A stretch of DNA of 64,000 bases from HLUCCA09 sp038757905 (GCA_038757905.1 JBCDGG010000007.1:1-64000), one strand, 5' to 3'. Shown: positions 1-8,806, counted from the stretch's first letter. Notes: generated by a model not told the origin, from the letters alone. A program made the numbers and translations.

Positions 1-416
1 CGATACAGCCCGGTTTCCAGATCGAGCGTCTGCACGGCGGCGCCGCCGGTGCCGAAATAGACGCGATCCCCGCCGATCTCGATGCTGCGCGCCGCGTCGC
101 GGGCGTGCAGCGGGAACGTCTTGGCGGCCTGCGCAATCGCATCCTCGACCAGCGCGCGCGGGAACCTCAGCCGGCCATCGCCGCGATCCTCCGCACCGGC
201 CCGACGCAGATCCTCTGCCAGTCGGTCCGGGACGTCGCCCATGCCGAGTTCTTCCAGCAGCCGGAGCGCCGTGTCGTAAATCGCGGCGATCTCGGTATCG
301 CCCAACGGCTTGTAGCGCCCGCTGTGTTGGCCGGGCGGGCAGGGGTTCACCGGCCCGGCGGCCCGCTGGGCAAGGCGGTCGGCTCGGCCGCCGGAGCGTC
401 TGCGCTGTGCGGTCAT
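1..416 (-). CDS. MttB-family (trimethylamine methyltransferase-like) protein, N-terminal part
   Basis: The first 138 codons are in the window; the gene runs off the left edge. The reading frame is open, and the ATG at 416 follows a GAGAGAGGG ribosome site. Residues 36-60 (YKPLGD followed by an amphipathic helix ending ELGMG) and the FGTGGAAVQTLD stretch at 121-132 fit the N-terminal half of the MttB superfamily. These proteins move a methyl group from methylated amines, often betaines, to a corrinoid protein. The pyrrolysine site, if any, would lie outside the window, so trimethylamine cannot be told from a betaine as substrate. The gene is divergent from the FAD/GcvT dehydrogenase at 595, which suggests joint demethylation of N-methyl compounds. 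Confidence 0.82.
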   Translation of the reverse strand, partial: MTAQRRRSGGRADRLAQRAAGPVNPCPPGQHSGRYKPLGDTEIAAIYDTALRLLEELGMGDVPDRLAEDLRRAGAEDRGDGRLRFPRALVEDAIAQAAKTFPLHARDAARSIEIGGDRVYFGTGGAAVQTLDLETGLY

Positions 417-506
417 GGCCCTCTCTCATCCCACTGTCCCATGAAAGCCCGAACTGCGGGGGCATCTGCAATCGAATCCTATGGCTGCAGAGGAAATCAA
501 ACACTG

Positions 507-525
507 GTTTCGAATTTTTCGAAAC
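507..525. promoter_or_regulatory. 19-bp perfect inverted repeat in the divergent promoter region
   Basis: GTTTCGAA-TTT-TTCGAAAC has perfect 8-bp arms around a 3-bp spacer. It lies in the 178-bp gap between the divergent MttB-like gene and the FAD/GcvT dehydrogenase. Size and position fit a dimeric repressor site controlling both genes. The cognate regulator is not identifiable; a DNA operator is more likely than an RNA hairpin. Confidence 0.5.
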
Positions 526-594
526 TCCGGTCCCGGCCTTGATCCGATGGGCCGCAGCCTCGCAGATCCCCCCGGGACAGCGAGGGAATGTGCC

Positions 595-3024
595 ATGCGG
601 ACACGGACGAAGGTGGTGGTGATCGGCGGCGGGATCGCGGGCTGTTCCACCCTGTACCACCTGACGCAGGAGGGATGGTCGGACGTGATGCTGCTGGAGC
701 GCGACGAACTCACCTCCGGCACGACATGGCATTCCGCGGCGCAAGTCACGAACTTTGGGATGAACCAGACGATGGTGGGGCTCAAGAGCCACTCCATCGC
801 GCTTTACCGGGAGCTGGCGGACGACCCCGACTACCCGATCAACTATCACCATGGCGATGGTGGCATCCGGCTGGCCAACACCGAAGCGCAGATGGACGGC
901 TATCGCCACTTTGCCTCGATGGCGCGCGGCATGGGCGTGGAGTTCGAGGTGATCGACGCCGCCGAGTGCGCGCGCCGTCATCCATTGATTTCGACCGAGA
1001 ACCTGATCGGCGGTCTATGGGACCCGATGGATGGCGACATCGACCCAGCGCAACTGTGCCAGGCGTTGGCCCGGCGCGCCCGCACGGCCGGGGCCGAGGT
1101 GCACCGCAACACGCCGGTCACCGGTTTGCGCCAGCTTGCCAACGAGACCTGGATCGTTGAGACGCCGAAGGGCGACGTGCATACCGATATCGTCGTGAAT
1201 GCCTGCGGCTACAGGGTGAACGAGGTCGGCGCCATGATGGGGGTGCACCACCCGGTCATGTCGATGGAGCACCAGTACTTCGTGACCGAAGAGATCCCGG
1301 CGATCCGCGACGCCGGGCACCGCATGCCGCTGCTGCGCTGCCCGATCTCGGACTATTACTGCCGGCAGGAGAAGTACGGCCTGCTCGTCGGTTTCTACGA
1401 ACAGGAGTGCAAGACCTGGGGCATGGACGGGATCGACCCGAAGTTCTCCAACGCGCTCTGCCCGGATGACCTCGACCGGGTGACCGACGTGCTGGAAGGC
1501 GCCTTCGCGCGCATGCCCGCGCTGATGGAGGTGGGGATCCACACCATCGTCAACGGGCCGATCACCTATACGATCGACGGCGCGCCGCTGGTCGGCCCCA
1601 TTCCCGGCAAGCGCAACGCGTTCTGCATCATCGGCCTGCGCGCGGGGTTGGGCGAAGGCGGCGGGCACGGCTGGCTGCTCGCGCAGCAGATCGTCCACGG
1701 CGAGGCTTGCTACGACACGTGGGTCCTCGACCCCCGGCGGTTCACCGGCCACGCCAATGTCGAGCTGTGCGCTCTGAAGGCGATCGAGGATTACCAGAAC
1801 GAATTCCGCTTTCACTTTCCGCATGAGCACCGCCCCGCGGGCCGGCCCGCCAAGACGACGCCGCTGACGCCTGTCCTGGCGGCGGAAGGGGCGGAGTTCG
1901 GCGTTGTGAACGGGTGGGAGCGCGCAGAGTATTTCAAACCCTCCCCGGACTTCGCCGAGGTCCACGGGTTCCGGTTCAACGCGGCGGACGAGGTCGTGGC
2001 CGGCGAGGTGCGGGCGGTTCAGCAGGGCGTCGGCCTGATGGAGGTGAACGGCTTCACCCGGTTCGAGATCACCGGGGCAGACCGGATGCCGTTCCTCGAC
2101 CGTATGACCTGCGGCCGCATTCCGAAGGCCGCGGGCCGGGTCGGGCTTGCATATCTGCTCAACCATCAGGGCATGGTGAAGGCGGAGGCAACGCTGGCAG
2201 TCTTGCCGGACAGCGACCGTGGGCACGGCCGCATCTGGTACGGATCGGCCGCGGCGGCCGAGTACCACGATATGGATTGGCTGACCGCGCATATCCGCCC
2301 CGGCGAGGACGTGCAGATCCGCTCGTTGACCAATGACATGACGATCCTCGTTCTGGCCGGTCCCAGGGCCCGCGCGGTTCTGTCCGATGTGTCCCGCGGC
2401 GACTGGTCGGCCCAAGGGTTTCCCTGGCTGTCCGTGCGGGAGTGCTTTGTCGGCATCGCGCCCGCGACAGTCATGGCGATCAGTTACTCGGGCGAGATGG
2501 CCTATGAGATCCACGTGCCCAACGCACATCTCTACGCGGCCTATCTGGCGCTGCGCGAGGCCGGGCGCGCGCAGGGGCTGTCGCTGTTCGGGAGCCGCGC
2601 CGTCGAATCGATGCGACTCGAGATGGGCTATCTTCACTGGAAGGCCGATCTTCTGACCGAGTTCGATCCGTTCGAGACCGGCCTCGGGCGCTTCGTGCGG
2701 CTTCAGAAGGGGGCCTTCGTCGGGCAGAACGCCCTGGTGCAGCGGCAGGCGGACGGCCCGCGCACGAAGCTCGTGACGCTCGACGTGGGAAGCCGCGATC
2801 GGCCCGCCCATGGCGGTGCGTCGGTGATGCGCGACGGGCGCGTTGTGGGCACGGTGACATCGGGCGCCTGGGGGTATCGGACGAACCGGAACCTGGCGCT
2901 GGCCTTCGTCGCGCCGCATCTGGCGGACGTTGGCACCGGCCTGAAGCTCGATCTGCTCGGCGATCTTACGGCGGCGGAGGTGATCCCCGCCGGTCCCTAC
3001 GACAAGGCGCAGCCCTACGCCTGA
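595..3024 (+). CDS. FAD-dependent oxidoreductase/GcvT fusion, dimethylglycine or sarcosine dehydrogenase type
   Basis: The protein has 809 residues. An N-terminal DAO-type FAD domain (about 5-370) carries the dinucleotide signature G11-x-G13-x-x-G16. His46 in SGTTWHSA matches the histidine that binds FAD covalently in dimethylglycine dehydrogenases. An FAO_M-like linker follows, then a folate-binding GcvT domain (about 430-700) and its C-terminal barrel. The family oxidatively demethylates N-methyl amines and passes the one-carbon unit to tetrahydrofolate. The start at 595 follows CGAGGGA; the frame is open upstream but that part does not look coding. The exact substrate (dimethylglycine, sarcosine, N-methylproline or another) cannot be read from sequence. 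Confidence 0.85.
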   Translation: MRTRTKVVVIGGGIAGCSTLYHLTQEGWSDVMLLERDELTSGTTWHSAAQVTNFGMNQTMVGLKSHSIALYRELADDPDYPINYHHGDGGIRLANTEAQMDGYRHFASMARGMGVEFEVIDAAECARRHPLISTENLIGGLWDPMDGDIDPAQLCQALARRARTAGAEVHRNTPVTGLRQLANETWIVETPKGDVHTDIVVNACGYRVNEVGAMMGVHHPVMSMEHQYFVTEEIPAIRDAGHRMPLLRCPISDYYCRQEKYGLLVGFYEQECKTWGMDGIDPKFSNALCPDDLDRVTDVLEGAFARMPALMEVGIHTIVNGPITYTIDGAPLVGPIPGKRNAFCIIGLRAGLGEGGGHGWLLAQQIVHGEACYDTWVLDPRRFTGHANVELCALKAIEDYQNEFRFHFPHEHRPAGRPAKTTPLTPVLAAEGAEFGVVNGWERAEYFKPSPDFAEVHGFRFNAADEVVAGEVRAVQQGVGLMEVNGFTRFEITGADRMPFLDRMTCGRIPKAAGRVGLAYLLNHQGMVKAEATLAVLPDSDRGHGRIWYGSAAAAEYHDMDWLTAHIRPGEDVQIRSLTNDMTILVLAGPRARAVLSDVSRGDWSAQGFPWLSVRECFVGIAPATVMAISYSGEMAYEIHVPNAHLYAAYLALREAGRAQGLSLFGSRAVESMRLEMGYLHWKADLLTEFDPFETGLGRFVRLQKGAFVGQNALVQRQADGPRTKLVTLDVGSRDRPAHGGASVMRDGRVVGTVTSGAWGYRTNRNLALAFVAPHLADVGTGLKLDLLGDLTAAEVIPAGPYDKAQPYA

Positions 3025-3130
3025 CGCAATCCGCCCGGGCTCCTATGCTTGGAGCGGTGCGCCGCGCAGGGACGAACGGACGCGCGCGCAGCGCCCCGTC
3101 CGCTGCTTTAGGGGTGGCCGCTGTTTCAGG

Positions 3131-3155
3131 GGTGGGCTCCGCGCCAGAGCCCACC
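3131..3155. terminator. 9-bp hairpin between convergent genes
   Basis: GGTGGGCTC pairs perfectly with GAGCCCACC around a 7-base loop, in the 141-bp gap between the converging dehydrogenase and M29-like genes. It has no T-run on either side, so it could end transcription weakly in both directions or simply protect mRNA 3' ends. Confidence 0.35.
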
Positions 3156-3165
3156 GCGCCGGATC

Positions 3166-4254
3166 TCAGGGCAGGCCGACCCGGCGGTCGGGATCGGCAA
3201 AGGTCGCCGCCGCGCAGGGATAGCGGGCAAGGATGTCCGCGCCCCCGGCAAGCCGGTCGGCGTGAAAGACGCCGTTCTCCCAGACCGCGATGCCGTCGAT
3301 TTCGATTGTTGGGTCGACCATATTCCACGAGATCTCGCCCGGGGCGTAGGCGCCGCAGGTATGGAAATGCAGCAGGCGCGGGTTGCCGAATGCCGCGCCG
3401 CCCCAGCGTTCGAAGTTCTGGCACGCCGGCCACGGGTAGCCGCAGCCAGGGTGGATGCCCGCGTGCCAGGAGTGGATGGCGTTGCGGTCTATTCCGAAGC
3501 GGGCCGCCACGCGCGTGTACTGGGCTTCGGCCGCGGCGACGTCGCCCGGCGCGCCCTCGAACCCGCTCAGCCGGCCGCGTTCGAAGACGGCATGCACCTG
3601 GCCCGCGAACTCCAAGGTGTAGCCTTCGTAGTAGAGCGATCCCGTGCCCGTCAGAAACCCGCAGAGCGCGACCCGCCCGGAGAATGTCCGCGCCGGAACG
3701 GGCTGAAACACGGACAGGGGAAACCGCATCAGCGTAGTGTCACCGGGCACACCGGCGGGCGGCAGGTGAGGCGTGCCGGAGAAGTCCGTCCCCCGTGCGC
3801 AGGTGACCCGGACGCGGCGCGCAGCGCGCAACGCATCGCCCACACGCGCGGTCAGGCCCTGCATCGCCGCGTGATGCGTCGTTCCGAACGGCGAGCCCAG
3901 CAACTCTGCATCGAGCGCGAAACTCACGACCACGCGCTTGTTCTTCGGCATGTCAGAGAATCGAAGCTGGTCGCCCAGCCGGGCGAGAAAGACGGTGATG
4001 TCCGCCGTCTCCATCCGCGCGAGCAGATCGGCCTTCAGGCACGGGGCATCCGGCGTGAAGCCGACATTCATCGTCGTCACGGCGAGGCCGATCTCCTCGG
4101 CGGCCTGGCGGATGAAGTGCAGCGCCTCCGTGCCGTAATATCCGTGGTCGGTGGGCTCGTAGGCGACAAGCAGCCGCTCGCCGCGCCGGGCGGCGGCGCA
4201 ATGCAGCAGCAGATTTCGGGCACCTCGGGCGGGATCGGTTATGCGCGTCAACAT
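3166..4254 (-). CDS. M29 aminopeptidase/NicX-like metalloprotein
   Basis: A soluble protein of 362 residues. The C-terminal part resembles the fold family shared by thermophilic M29 aminopeptidases and 2,5-dihydroxypyridine dioxygenase (NicX): HSWHAGIHPG at 261-270, FHTCG at 297-301 and DPTIEIDG at 314-321. In that family a conserved H-x-D supplies metal ligands; here the matching place appears to read MVD (312-314), so one ligand may be changed. That alignment is by eye and uncertain. The gene is divergent from the LysR gene at 4330 with 75 bp between them, so it is a likely regulatory target. Either a hydrolase or a ring-cleaving dioxygenase is possible. Confidence 0.6.
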   Translation of the reverse strand: MLTRITDPARGARNLLLHCAAARRGERLLVAYEPTDHGYYGTEALHFIRQAAEEIGLAVTTMNVGFTPDAPCLKADLLARMETADITVFLARLGDQLRFSDMPKNKRVVVSFALDAELLGSPFGTTHHAAMQGLTARVGDALRAARRVRVTCARGTDFSGTPHLPPAGVPGDTTLMRFPLSVFQPVPARTFSGRVALCGFLTGTGSLYYEGYTLEFAGQVHAVFERGRLSGFEGAPGDVAAAEAQYTRVAARFGIDRNAIHSWHAGIHPGCGYPWPACQNFERWGGAAFGNPRLLHFHTCGAYAPGEISWNMVDPTIEIDGIAVWENGVFHADRLAGGADILARYPCAAATFADPDRRVGLP

Positions 4255-4302
4255 GACAGCTCAAGTGTCAGAGCAGGAAAGCGCGCCGTCCATTTGCTTG
4301 TT

Positions 4303-4319
4303 CTAATGTTAACTATTAG
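4303..4319. promoter_or_regulatory. LysR-type binding site (CTAAT-N7-ATTAG)
   Basis: A 17-bp interrupted palindrome containing the T-N11-A core typical of LysR regulators. It sits 10 bp before the LysR start codon in the divergent gap, well placed for autoregulation and control of the M29-like gene. Confidence 0.5.
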
Positions 4320-4329
4320 GATATCTTAT

Positions 4330-5235
4330 ATGATCCGATCGCTTCCCTACACCTCGCTGCGCGCATTCGAGGCCGTCGCGCGGTTGCAGAGCTTCTCTCA
4401 GGCCGCCGACGAGATCGGCGTCAGCCAGAGCGCTGTGAGCCAGCAGGTGCGGACCCTGGAGGAGTGGCTGGGCCAGCCGCTGCTTGTCCGCGCGGCGCGC
4501 ACCTCGCGCCCCACCGAGGAGGGCGCCCGCCTGGCGCGCGTAATTGCCGATGGCCTCGGCGGGATCGTCGACGCCTGCGAGCGTCTGCGCGAAACCCACC
4601 GCGCGGAGCGGACGGTCATCATCAACTGCCTGCCCGGATTTGCCTTTATCTGGTTGTTTCCAAGGCTTCTCAGCTTTGATCTGGCGCATCCGAACATCAC
4701 CATCTCCATCACCACCGAGGCGGGGGCCGCCGCCGGGCGGGCCGATCTCGGCATCCGGTACGGCAATGGCCGGACCGTCGGGATGATCGCCGAACCGTTG
4801 ATGGGAGAATCCGTGTTTCCGGTCTGCGCCCCGGCTCTGGTCGAAGGCGACGCGCCGCTGCGCGGCGTTGGGGATCTTGCCCGCCACACCCTGCTCCGCG
4901 ACGAGTTTTCGCCCGCCACGACCGACCCGCCGACATGGGAGTTCTGGGCCAGCGTGAACGGGCTGACCCTTCCAAAGCCCGTCCGAAGCCGAACCTTCGG
5001 GGCCTCGAACCTTGTGGTTCAGGCTGCCATTTCAGGGTTGGGCGTGGCGCTGGGCCGCACCCCGCTCGTGGCCACGGCGCTGGAGGAGGGGCGCCTTGTC
5101 CGCCCGTTTGCCCACGAAGCGCGCTCCTTGTGCAAGTACTGGCTCGTCTATGAGGAGCGCGCCCTGCACTCGGAGAGAATCACCCTGTTCCTCAACTGGA
5201 TCAAACGCGAGGCAGAGACGGCCCACGGCGCCTAG
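4330..5235 (+). CDS. LysR-family (GcvA-like) transcriptional regulator
   Basis: The protein has 301 residues. A winged helix-turn-helix (about 8-65, core DEIGVSQSAVSQQVRTLEE) is followed by a LysR effector-binding domain (about 95-290). The DLGIRYGNG stretch is typical of the GcvA subgroup. The frame is open far upstream, but the ATG at 4330 gives the canonical N-terminus and lies just after the LysR-type palindrome. It probably controls the divergent M29-like gene and perhaps the Rieske oxygenase 73 bp downstream. The effector is unknown. Confidence 0.85.
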   Translation: MIRSLPYTSLRAFEAVARLQSFSQAADEIGVSQSAVSQQVRTLEEWLGQPLLVRAARTSRPTEEGARLARVIADGLGGIVDACERLRETHRAERTVIINCLPGFAFIWLFPRLLSFDLAHPNITISITTEAGAAAGRADLGIRYGNGRTVGMIAEPLMGESVFPVCAPALVEGDAPLRGVGDLARHTLLRDEFSPATTDPPTWEFWASVNGLTLPKPVRSRTFGASNLVVQAAISGLGVALGRTPLVATALEEGRLVRPFAHEARSLCKYWLVYEERALHSERITLFLNWIKREAETAHGA

Positions 5236-5260
5236 CCGGCACGGCCCGATTGCATCGTCG

Positions 5261-5275
5261 ATAAGCCTCGCTTAT
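5261..5275. promoter_or_regulatory. Palindrome ATAAGC-CTC-GCTTAT before the Rieske gene
   Basis: Perfect 6-bp arms around 3 bp, 33 bp before the oxygenase start codon. It is a possible operator for the Rieske-MATE pair; its half-sites differ from the LysR palindrome at 4303, so a different regulator or only a weak relation is likely. Confidence 0.35.
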
Positions 5276-5308
5276 TCGTAGGGGTGCATCAGGGCAGGAG
5301 TACCGTCC

Positions 5309-6334
5309 ATGTTCCTCAAGAACGCTTGGTATGTCGCGGCCTGGTCGAACGAGATCGGACGCGATTTGACGCCGGTGACGATCCATGGCGAGCGGATCGT
5401 GCTCTACCGGATGGAGGACGGCGGCGCCGCCGCGCTGGAGGACGCCTGCCCGCACCGCAAGCTTCCCCTGTCGAAAGGGAATCTGATCGGCGATCTGGTG
5501 GAGTGCGGCTATCACGGGTTGACGTTCGACTGCAGCGGCACCTGCATCGACTCGCCCACGCAACGGGGCATGACCCCGCGCCGGGCCGTGGTGAAGTCCT
5601 ACCCCGTCGTCGACCGCTATCGCCTGCTGTGGATCTGGATGGGCGACCCCGACCTGGCCGATCCCGATCTGATCCTCGACGTGCCGAATTTCGACAGCCC
5701 GGCCTGGGGCTACACCGATGGCGGCGTGATGGACATCGACTGCCATTACCTGTGGGTGTGCGACAACCTGCTCGATCCCAGCCACGTGGCCTGGGTGCAC
5801 GTGACGTCCTTCGCCGGGGCTGGAACCGATGACGGGCCGCTGCAGGTGGAGGCGACGGATAACGGCGTCATTGTCTCGCGCTGGATCTACGGACAGCCCC
5901 CGTCGCCCTATTATGCGGGTCTGGTGGAGTTCGAGGGCAATTGCGACCGCTTGCAGCACTACGAGATGGTGGTGCCGGGGATCGGGCTCAACATGTCGGT
6001 CTACACGCCGGAGGGCACCGGCGGGCCCGACAGGCCGCACACGAACCGGACCCTCGTCAATATCTCCTACAACTTCATGACGCCGATCGACGAGGACCGT
6101 ACGCGCTACTTCTGGTTCCAGCACCGCAACACGCACCCCCACGATCGCGACGTGTCCGAGCGAATGAATGCCGGGGCGCGCATGGCGTTCGAGGAGGACA
6201 AAGAGGTGCTTGAGGAAGTGCACAAGGGCATGAAATATGCCGTTACGCCCCACATCGATCTGGGCCTCGACGCCGGAGCGAAACGCTTCCGCCTGAAGAT
6301 GAACCGGTTGATCGAGGCCGAGCAGCAAGGATAG
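5309..6334 (+). CDS. Rieske non-heme iron oxygenase, VanA-like
   Basis: The protein has 341 residues. Its Rieske [2Fe-2S] motif is C47-P-H49 with 16 residues to C66-G-Y-H69. The mononuclear iron motif is DNLLDPSH (152-159) plus H164, in the N-L-x-D-x-x-H-x4-H pattern. Length and order fit the vanillate demethylase/toluenesulfonate methyl-monooxygenase group, which removes O- or N-methyl groups or oxidises methyl substituents. A GGCAGGAG ribosome site precedes the start. No ferredoxin or reductase gene adjoins it, so electrons must come from elsewhere. Near demethylation genes it could act on a methylated quaternary amine or an aromatic methyl ether. Confidence 0.85.
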   Translation: MFLKNAWYVAAWSNEIGRDLTPVTIHGERIVLYRMEDGGAAALEDACPHRKLPLSKGNLIGDLVECGYHGLTFDCSGTCIDSPTQRGMTPRRAVVKSYPVVDRYRLLWIWMGDPDLADPDLILDVPNFDSPAWGYTDGGVMDIDCHYLWVCDNLLDPSHVAWVHVTSFAGAGTDDGPLQVEATDNGVIVSRWIYGQPPSPYYAGLVEFEGNCDRLQHYEMVVPGIGLNMSVYTPEGTGGPDRPHTNRTLVNISYNFMTPIDEDRTRYFWFQHRNTHPHDRDVSERMNAGARMAFEEDKEVLEEVHKGMKYAVTPHIDLGLDAGAKRFRLKMNRLIEAEQQG

Positions 6335-6339
6335 CAGCA

Positions 6340-7725
6340 ATGGCAAAGGCCCGCAGTGTCGACCTGACCCAAGGGCCGATGGCCGGACACTTCCGCACTC
6401 TGGCGATTCCCGCCGCGCTCGGGATGGTGTTCAACACGCTCTACAACATGGTCGACATGTTCTGGGCCGGCCGCCTGTCGACCGACGCGGTGGCGGGCCT
6501 GTCGATCGGGTTCATGGTGCTCTTCGTCTTCATCGCGTTCGGCTTCGGCCTGGGCTCCGGGGTGAGCGCCCTTGTGGGCGGGGCCCTCGGCGAGAAGAAC
6601 AAGGGCAAGGCGTGCACGCTGGCGGGGCAGGCGCTGTCCTTCGCGGCGGCGCTGTCGGCCCTGCTGATGGTGCTGTGCATCACGCTCAGTCCACAGCTCA
6701 TCGCTCTGGTCTCGGAACCGGGCGCCTATCGGGACGCGGCGACGCGCTATCTGCTGATCCTGTCGCTGTCCATTCCGGGCTTCGTCGTCTCCTATGCGTG
6801 CAACGGCGCGTTGCAGGCCCAGGGAGACAGCGTGTCGCTGACCCGCGCCCTCTTCGGTGCCTTCATCCTGAACATCTTTCTCAATCCTCTGTTCATCTTC
6901 GGGATCCCGGGGGTCTGGGGCGGTATGGGGTTCGACGGCCTCGCGGCGTCGACCGTCGTCAGCCAGACGCTGGTGATGCTGTTCATGCTCTCGCGCCTCT
7001 TCGCGTCGGACGTGGTGGAAGGGATCGGGGCGGAGTGCTTCCGCCCCCGGGCGGAGACCTTCAAGGCGCTTCTGGAGCAGATGTTACCCACGAGCTTTTC
7101 CTTCCAGATCATGATCCTGGCAGGTTTTGCGGTGCAGTTCGCGCTGAAGGAGTTCGGCAGCGAGGCGATCGCGGCCTATGGCCTGGGCCTGCGGATCGAG
7201 CAACTGGTGTTGTTGCCGATCATGGGGGTGGCGACGTCGCTTCTGCCGATCGCGGCGCAGAACTTCGGCGCCGAGGAGTACGACCGCGTGCGCGAGGCGA
7301 CGGCCTTTGCTGTGAAGATCGCGCTGGTCTTCATGGCCATCCTTTGCCCCATCCTGTGGCTTGGCGCGTACCGGGCGATGAGCCTGTTCACCGACGATGC
7401 GGAGGTGCGGCGGATCGGTGTCACCTACCTGCATGTCGACGCGGTGCTTCTGCCGGTCTACTCGCTGCTCTTTATCATCAATTCGCTGCTGCAGGCGCTG
7501 AGACGGCCGATCTTCGTTCTCTGGATTAGCCTCTACCGGCAGGGCTTCGGGGTGGCGTTCTTCGTGTGGCTGTTGCTCACGTACTGGCAGTGGGATGTGC
7601 TGTCCGTGTGGATCGGGATTGCGACCAGCGTGGTCTCTGGCCTGATCCTGTCGGTGATGCTGGCCGCCTACGTTGCCCAGCGGGAAATCGGCGGGCTGTG
7701 GGGCCGGGCCGCGGCCCGCGCCTGA
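6340..7725 (+). CDS. MATE-family efflux transporter
   Basis: A 461-residue membrane protein with about 12 predicted helices in two similar halves. It begins with a short cytoplasmic N-terminus and the helix ALGMVFNTLYNMVDMFWAG, as in NorM/DinF proteins. MATE proteins export cationic or aromatic compounds using Na+ or H+ gradients. The start lies 5 bases after the Rieske stop, so the two are co-transcribed; it may remove a toxic product of the oxygenase or a related xenobiotic. Confidence 0.88.
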   Translation: MAKARSVDLTQGPMAGHFRTLAIPAALGMVFNTLYNMVDMFWAGRLSTDAVAGLSIGFMVLFVFIAFGFGLGSGVSALVGGALGEKNKGKACTLAGQALSFAAALSALLMVLCITLSPQLIALVSEPGAYRDAATRYLLILSLSIPGFVVSYACNGALQAQGDSVSLTRALFGAFILNIFLNPLFIFGIPGVWGGMGFDGLAASTVVSQTLVMLFMLSRLFASDVVEGIGAECFRPRAETFKALLEQMLPTSFSFQIMILAGFAVQFALKEFGSEAIAAYGLGLRIEQLVLLPIMGVATSLLPIAAQNFGAEEYDRVREATAFAVKIALVFMAILCPILWLGAYRAMSLFTDDAEVRRIGVTYLHVDAVLLPVYSLLFIINSLLQALRRPIFVLWISLYRQGFGVAFFVWLLLTYWQWDVLSVWIGIATSVVSGLILSVMLAAYVAQREIGGLWGRAAARA

Positions 7726-7737
7726 GCCGAAACCGCA

Positions 7738-7767
7738 AGACATGGACAAGACGGGTTGACCATGTCT
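7738..7767. promoter_or_regulatory. Inverted repeat AGACATGG-N14-CCATGTCT
   Basis: Perfect 8-bp arms 14 bp apart, 13 bp after the MATE stop and 62 bp before the TRAP binding-protein start. It could be an operator for the TRAP operon or a stem closing the preceding transcript; it has no T-run. Confidence 0.3.
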
Positions 7768-7829
7768 GGCTTGGCTCTCAGACTTGCCCAATCGCCGCGA
7801 TACGACGGCGAAAGCAAGGGAGCGAATTC

Positions 7830-8795
7830 ATGAACATACGCATCGCCGCGTCCATTGCGGCGCTGACACTCGCGGCTGCGCCAGTAGCGGCCCAGGATCA
7901 GACCTTTATCGCCATCGGCACTGGCGGTGTGACGGGCGTCTACTACCCGACCGGCGGTGCCATTTGCCGGCTGGTGAACCGGGGCCGCTCCGAGCATGGC
8001 ATCCGCTGCGGTGTGGAATCCACCGGCGGCTCGGTCTTCAACATCAACGCCATCCGCGGCGGCGAGCTGGAGTTCGGCGTAGCCCAGTCCGACTGGCAGT
8101 ACCACGCCTTCAACGGCTCCTCCCGTTTCGAGGATCAGGGGGCCTTCGAAGGCCTGCGCGCCGTCTTCTCGGTGCATCCCGAACCGTTCACGGTGGTTGC
8201 GCGGGCGGATGCAGGGATCACCTCGTTCGAGGATCTCAAGGGCAAGCGCGTGAATGTCGGCAACCCGGGCTCTGGCCAGCGCGGCACGATGGAAGTGCTG
8301 ATGGCCGAGATGGGCTGGACGATGGACGATTTCGCCCTCGCGTCCGAACTGCAGGCGGCCGAACAATCCCAGGCGCTGTGCGACAACAACATCGACGCGA
8401 TGATCTATACCGTCGGCCACCCGTCGGGCTCCATCCAGGAGGCGACCACGGCCTGCGACAGCACGCTGGTGAACGTGTCGAACGACGCAACCGCCGCGCT
8501 CGTCGAAGCCAACCCGTTCTATCGCACGGCGACGATCCCCGGCGGGATGTATCGCGGCAATGACGGCGACACCCAGACCTTCGGGGTCGGTGCCACCTTC
8601 GTCACCTCCGCCGATGTCCCGGATGAGGTCGTCTACGAGGTGGTGAAGGCGGTGTTCGACAACATCGACCAGTTCAAGGGCCTGCACCCGGCATTCGCCA
8701 ATCTCGACCCGTCCGAGATGGCGCAGGACGGCCTGTCTGCGCCGCTCCACCCGGGCGCGGAGCGGTACTTCCGCGAGGCCGGCCTGATCGAATGA
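7830..8795 (+). CDS. TAXI-family TRAP transporter solute-binding protein
   Basis: A 321-residue periplasmic protein. A signal peptide ends near AAPVAAQ (about residue 23) and is followed by FIAIGTGGVTGVYYPTGGAICRLVN, the hallmark start of TAXI receptors (split here: GTGGVTGVYYP and GGAICRLVN). The TAXI family captures organic acids such as glutamate, 2-oxoglutarate or similar compounds. The ATG at 7830 follows AAGGGAG and gives the only sensible signal peptide; the open frame upstream is not coding-like. A strong hairpin and the fused TRAP permease follow. Confidence 0.9.
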   Translation: MNIRIAASIAALTLAAAPVAAQDQTFIAIGTGGVTGVYYPTGGAICRLVNRGRSEHGIRCGVESTGGSVFNINAIRGGELEFGVAQSDWQYHAFNGSSRFEDQGAFEGLRAVFSVHPEPFTVVARADAGITSFEDLKGKRVNVGNPGSGQRGTMEVLMAEMGWTMDDFALASELQAAEQSQALCDNNIDAMIYTVGHPSGSIQEATTACDSTLVNVSNDATAALVEANPFYRTATIPGGMYRGNDGDTQTFGVGATFVTSADVPDEVVYEVVKAVFDNIDQFKGLHPAFANLDPSEMAQDGLSAPLHPGAERYFREAGLIE

Positions 8796-8806
8796 TCCAC
8801 TGAAGA

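Noticed and set aside
1015..2919. 634-residue minus-strand frame
   Set aside because: It is the shadow of the FAD/GcvT gene; the plus strand has full domain motifs and a ribosome site.
3262..4329. Long upstream extension of the LysR frame
   Set aside because: It runs antisense to the M29-like gene; the LysR N-terminus starts cleanly at 4330.
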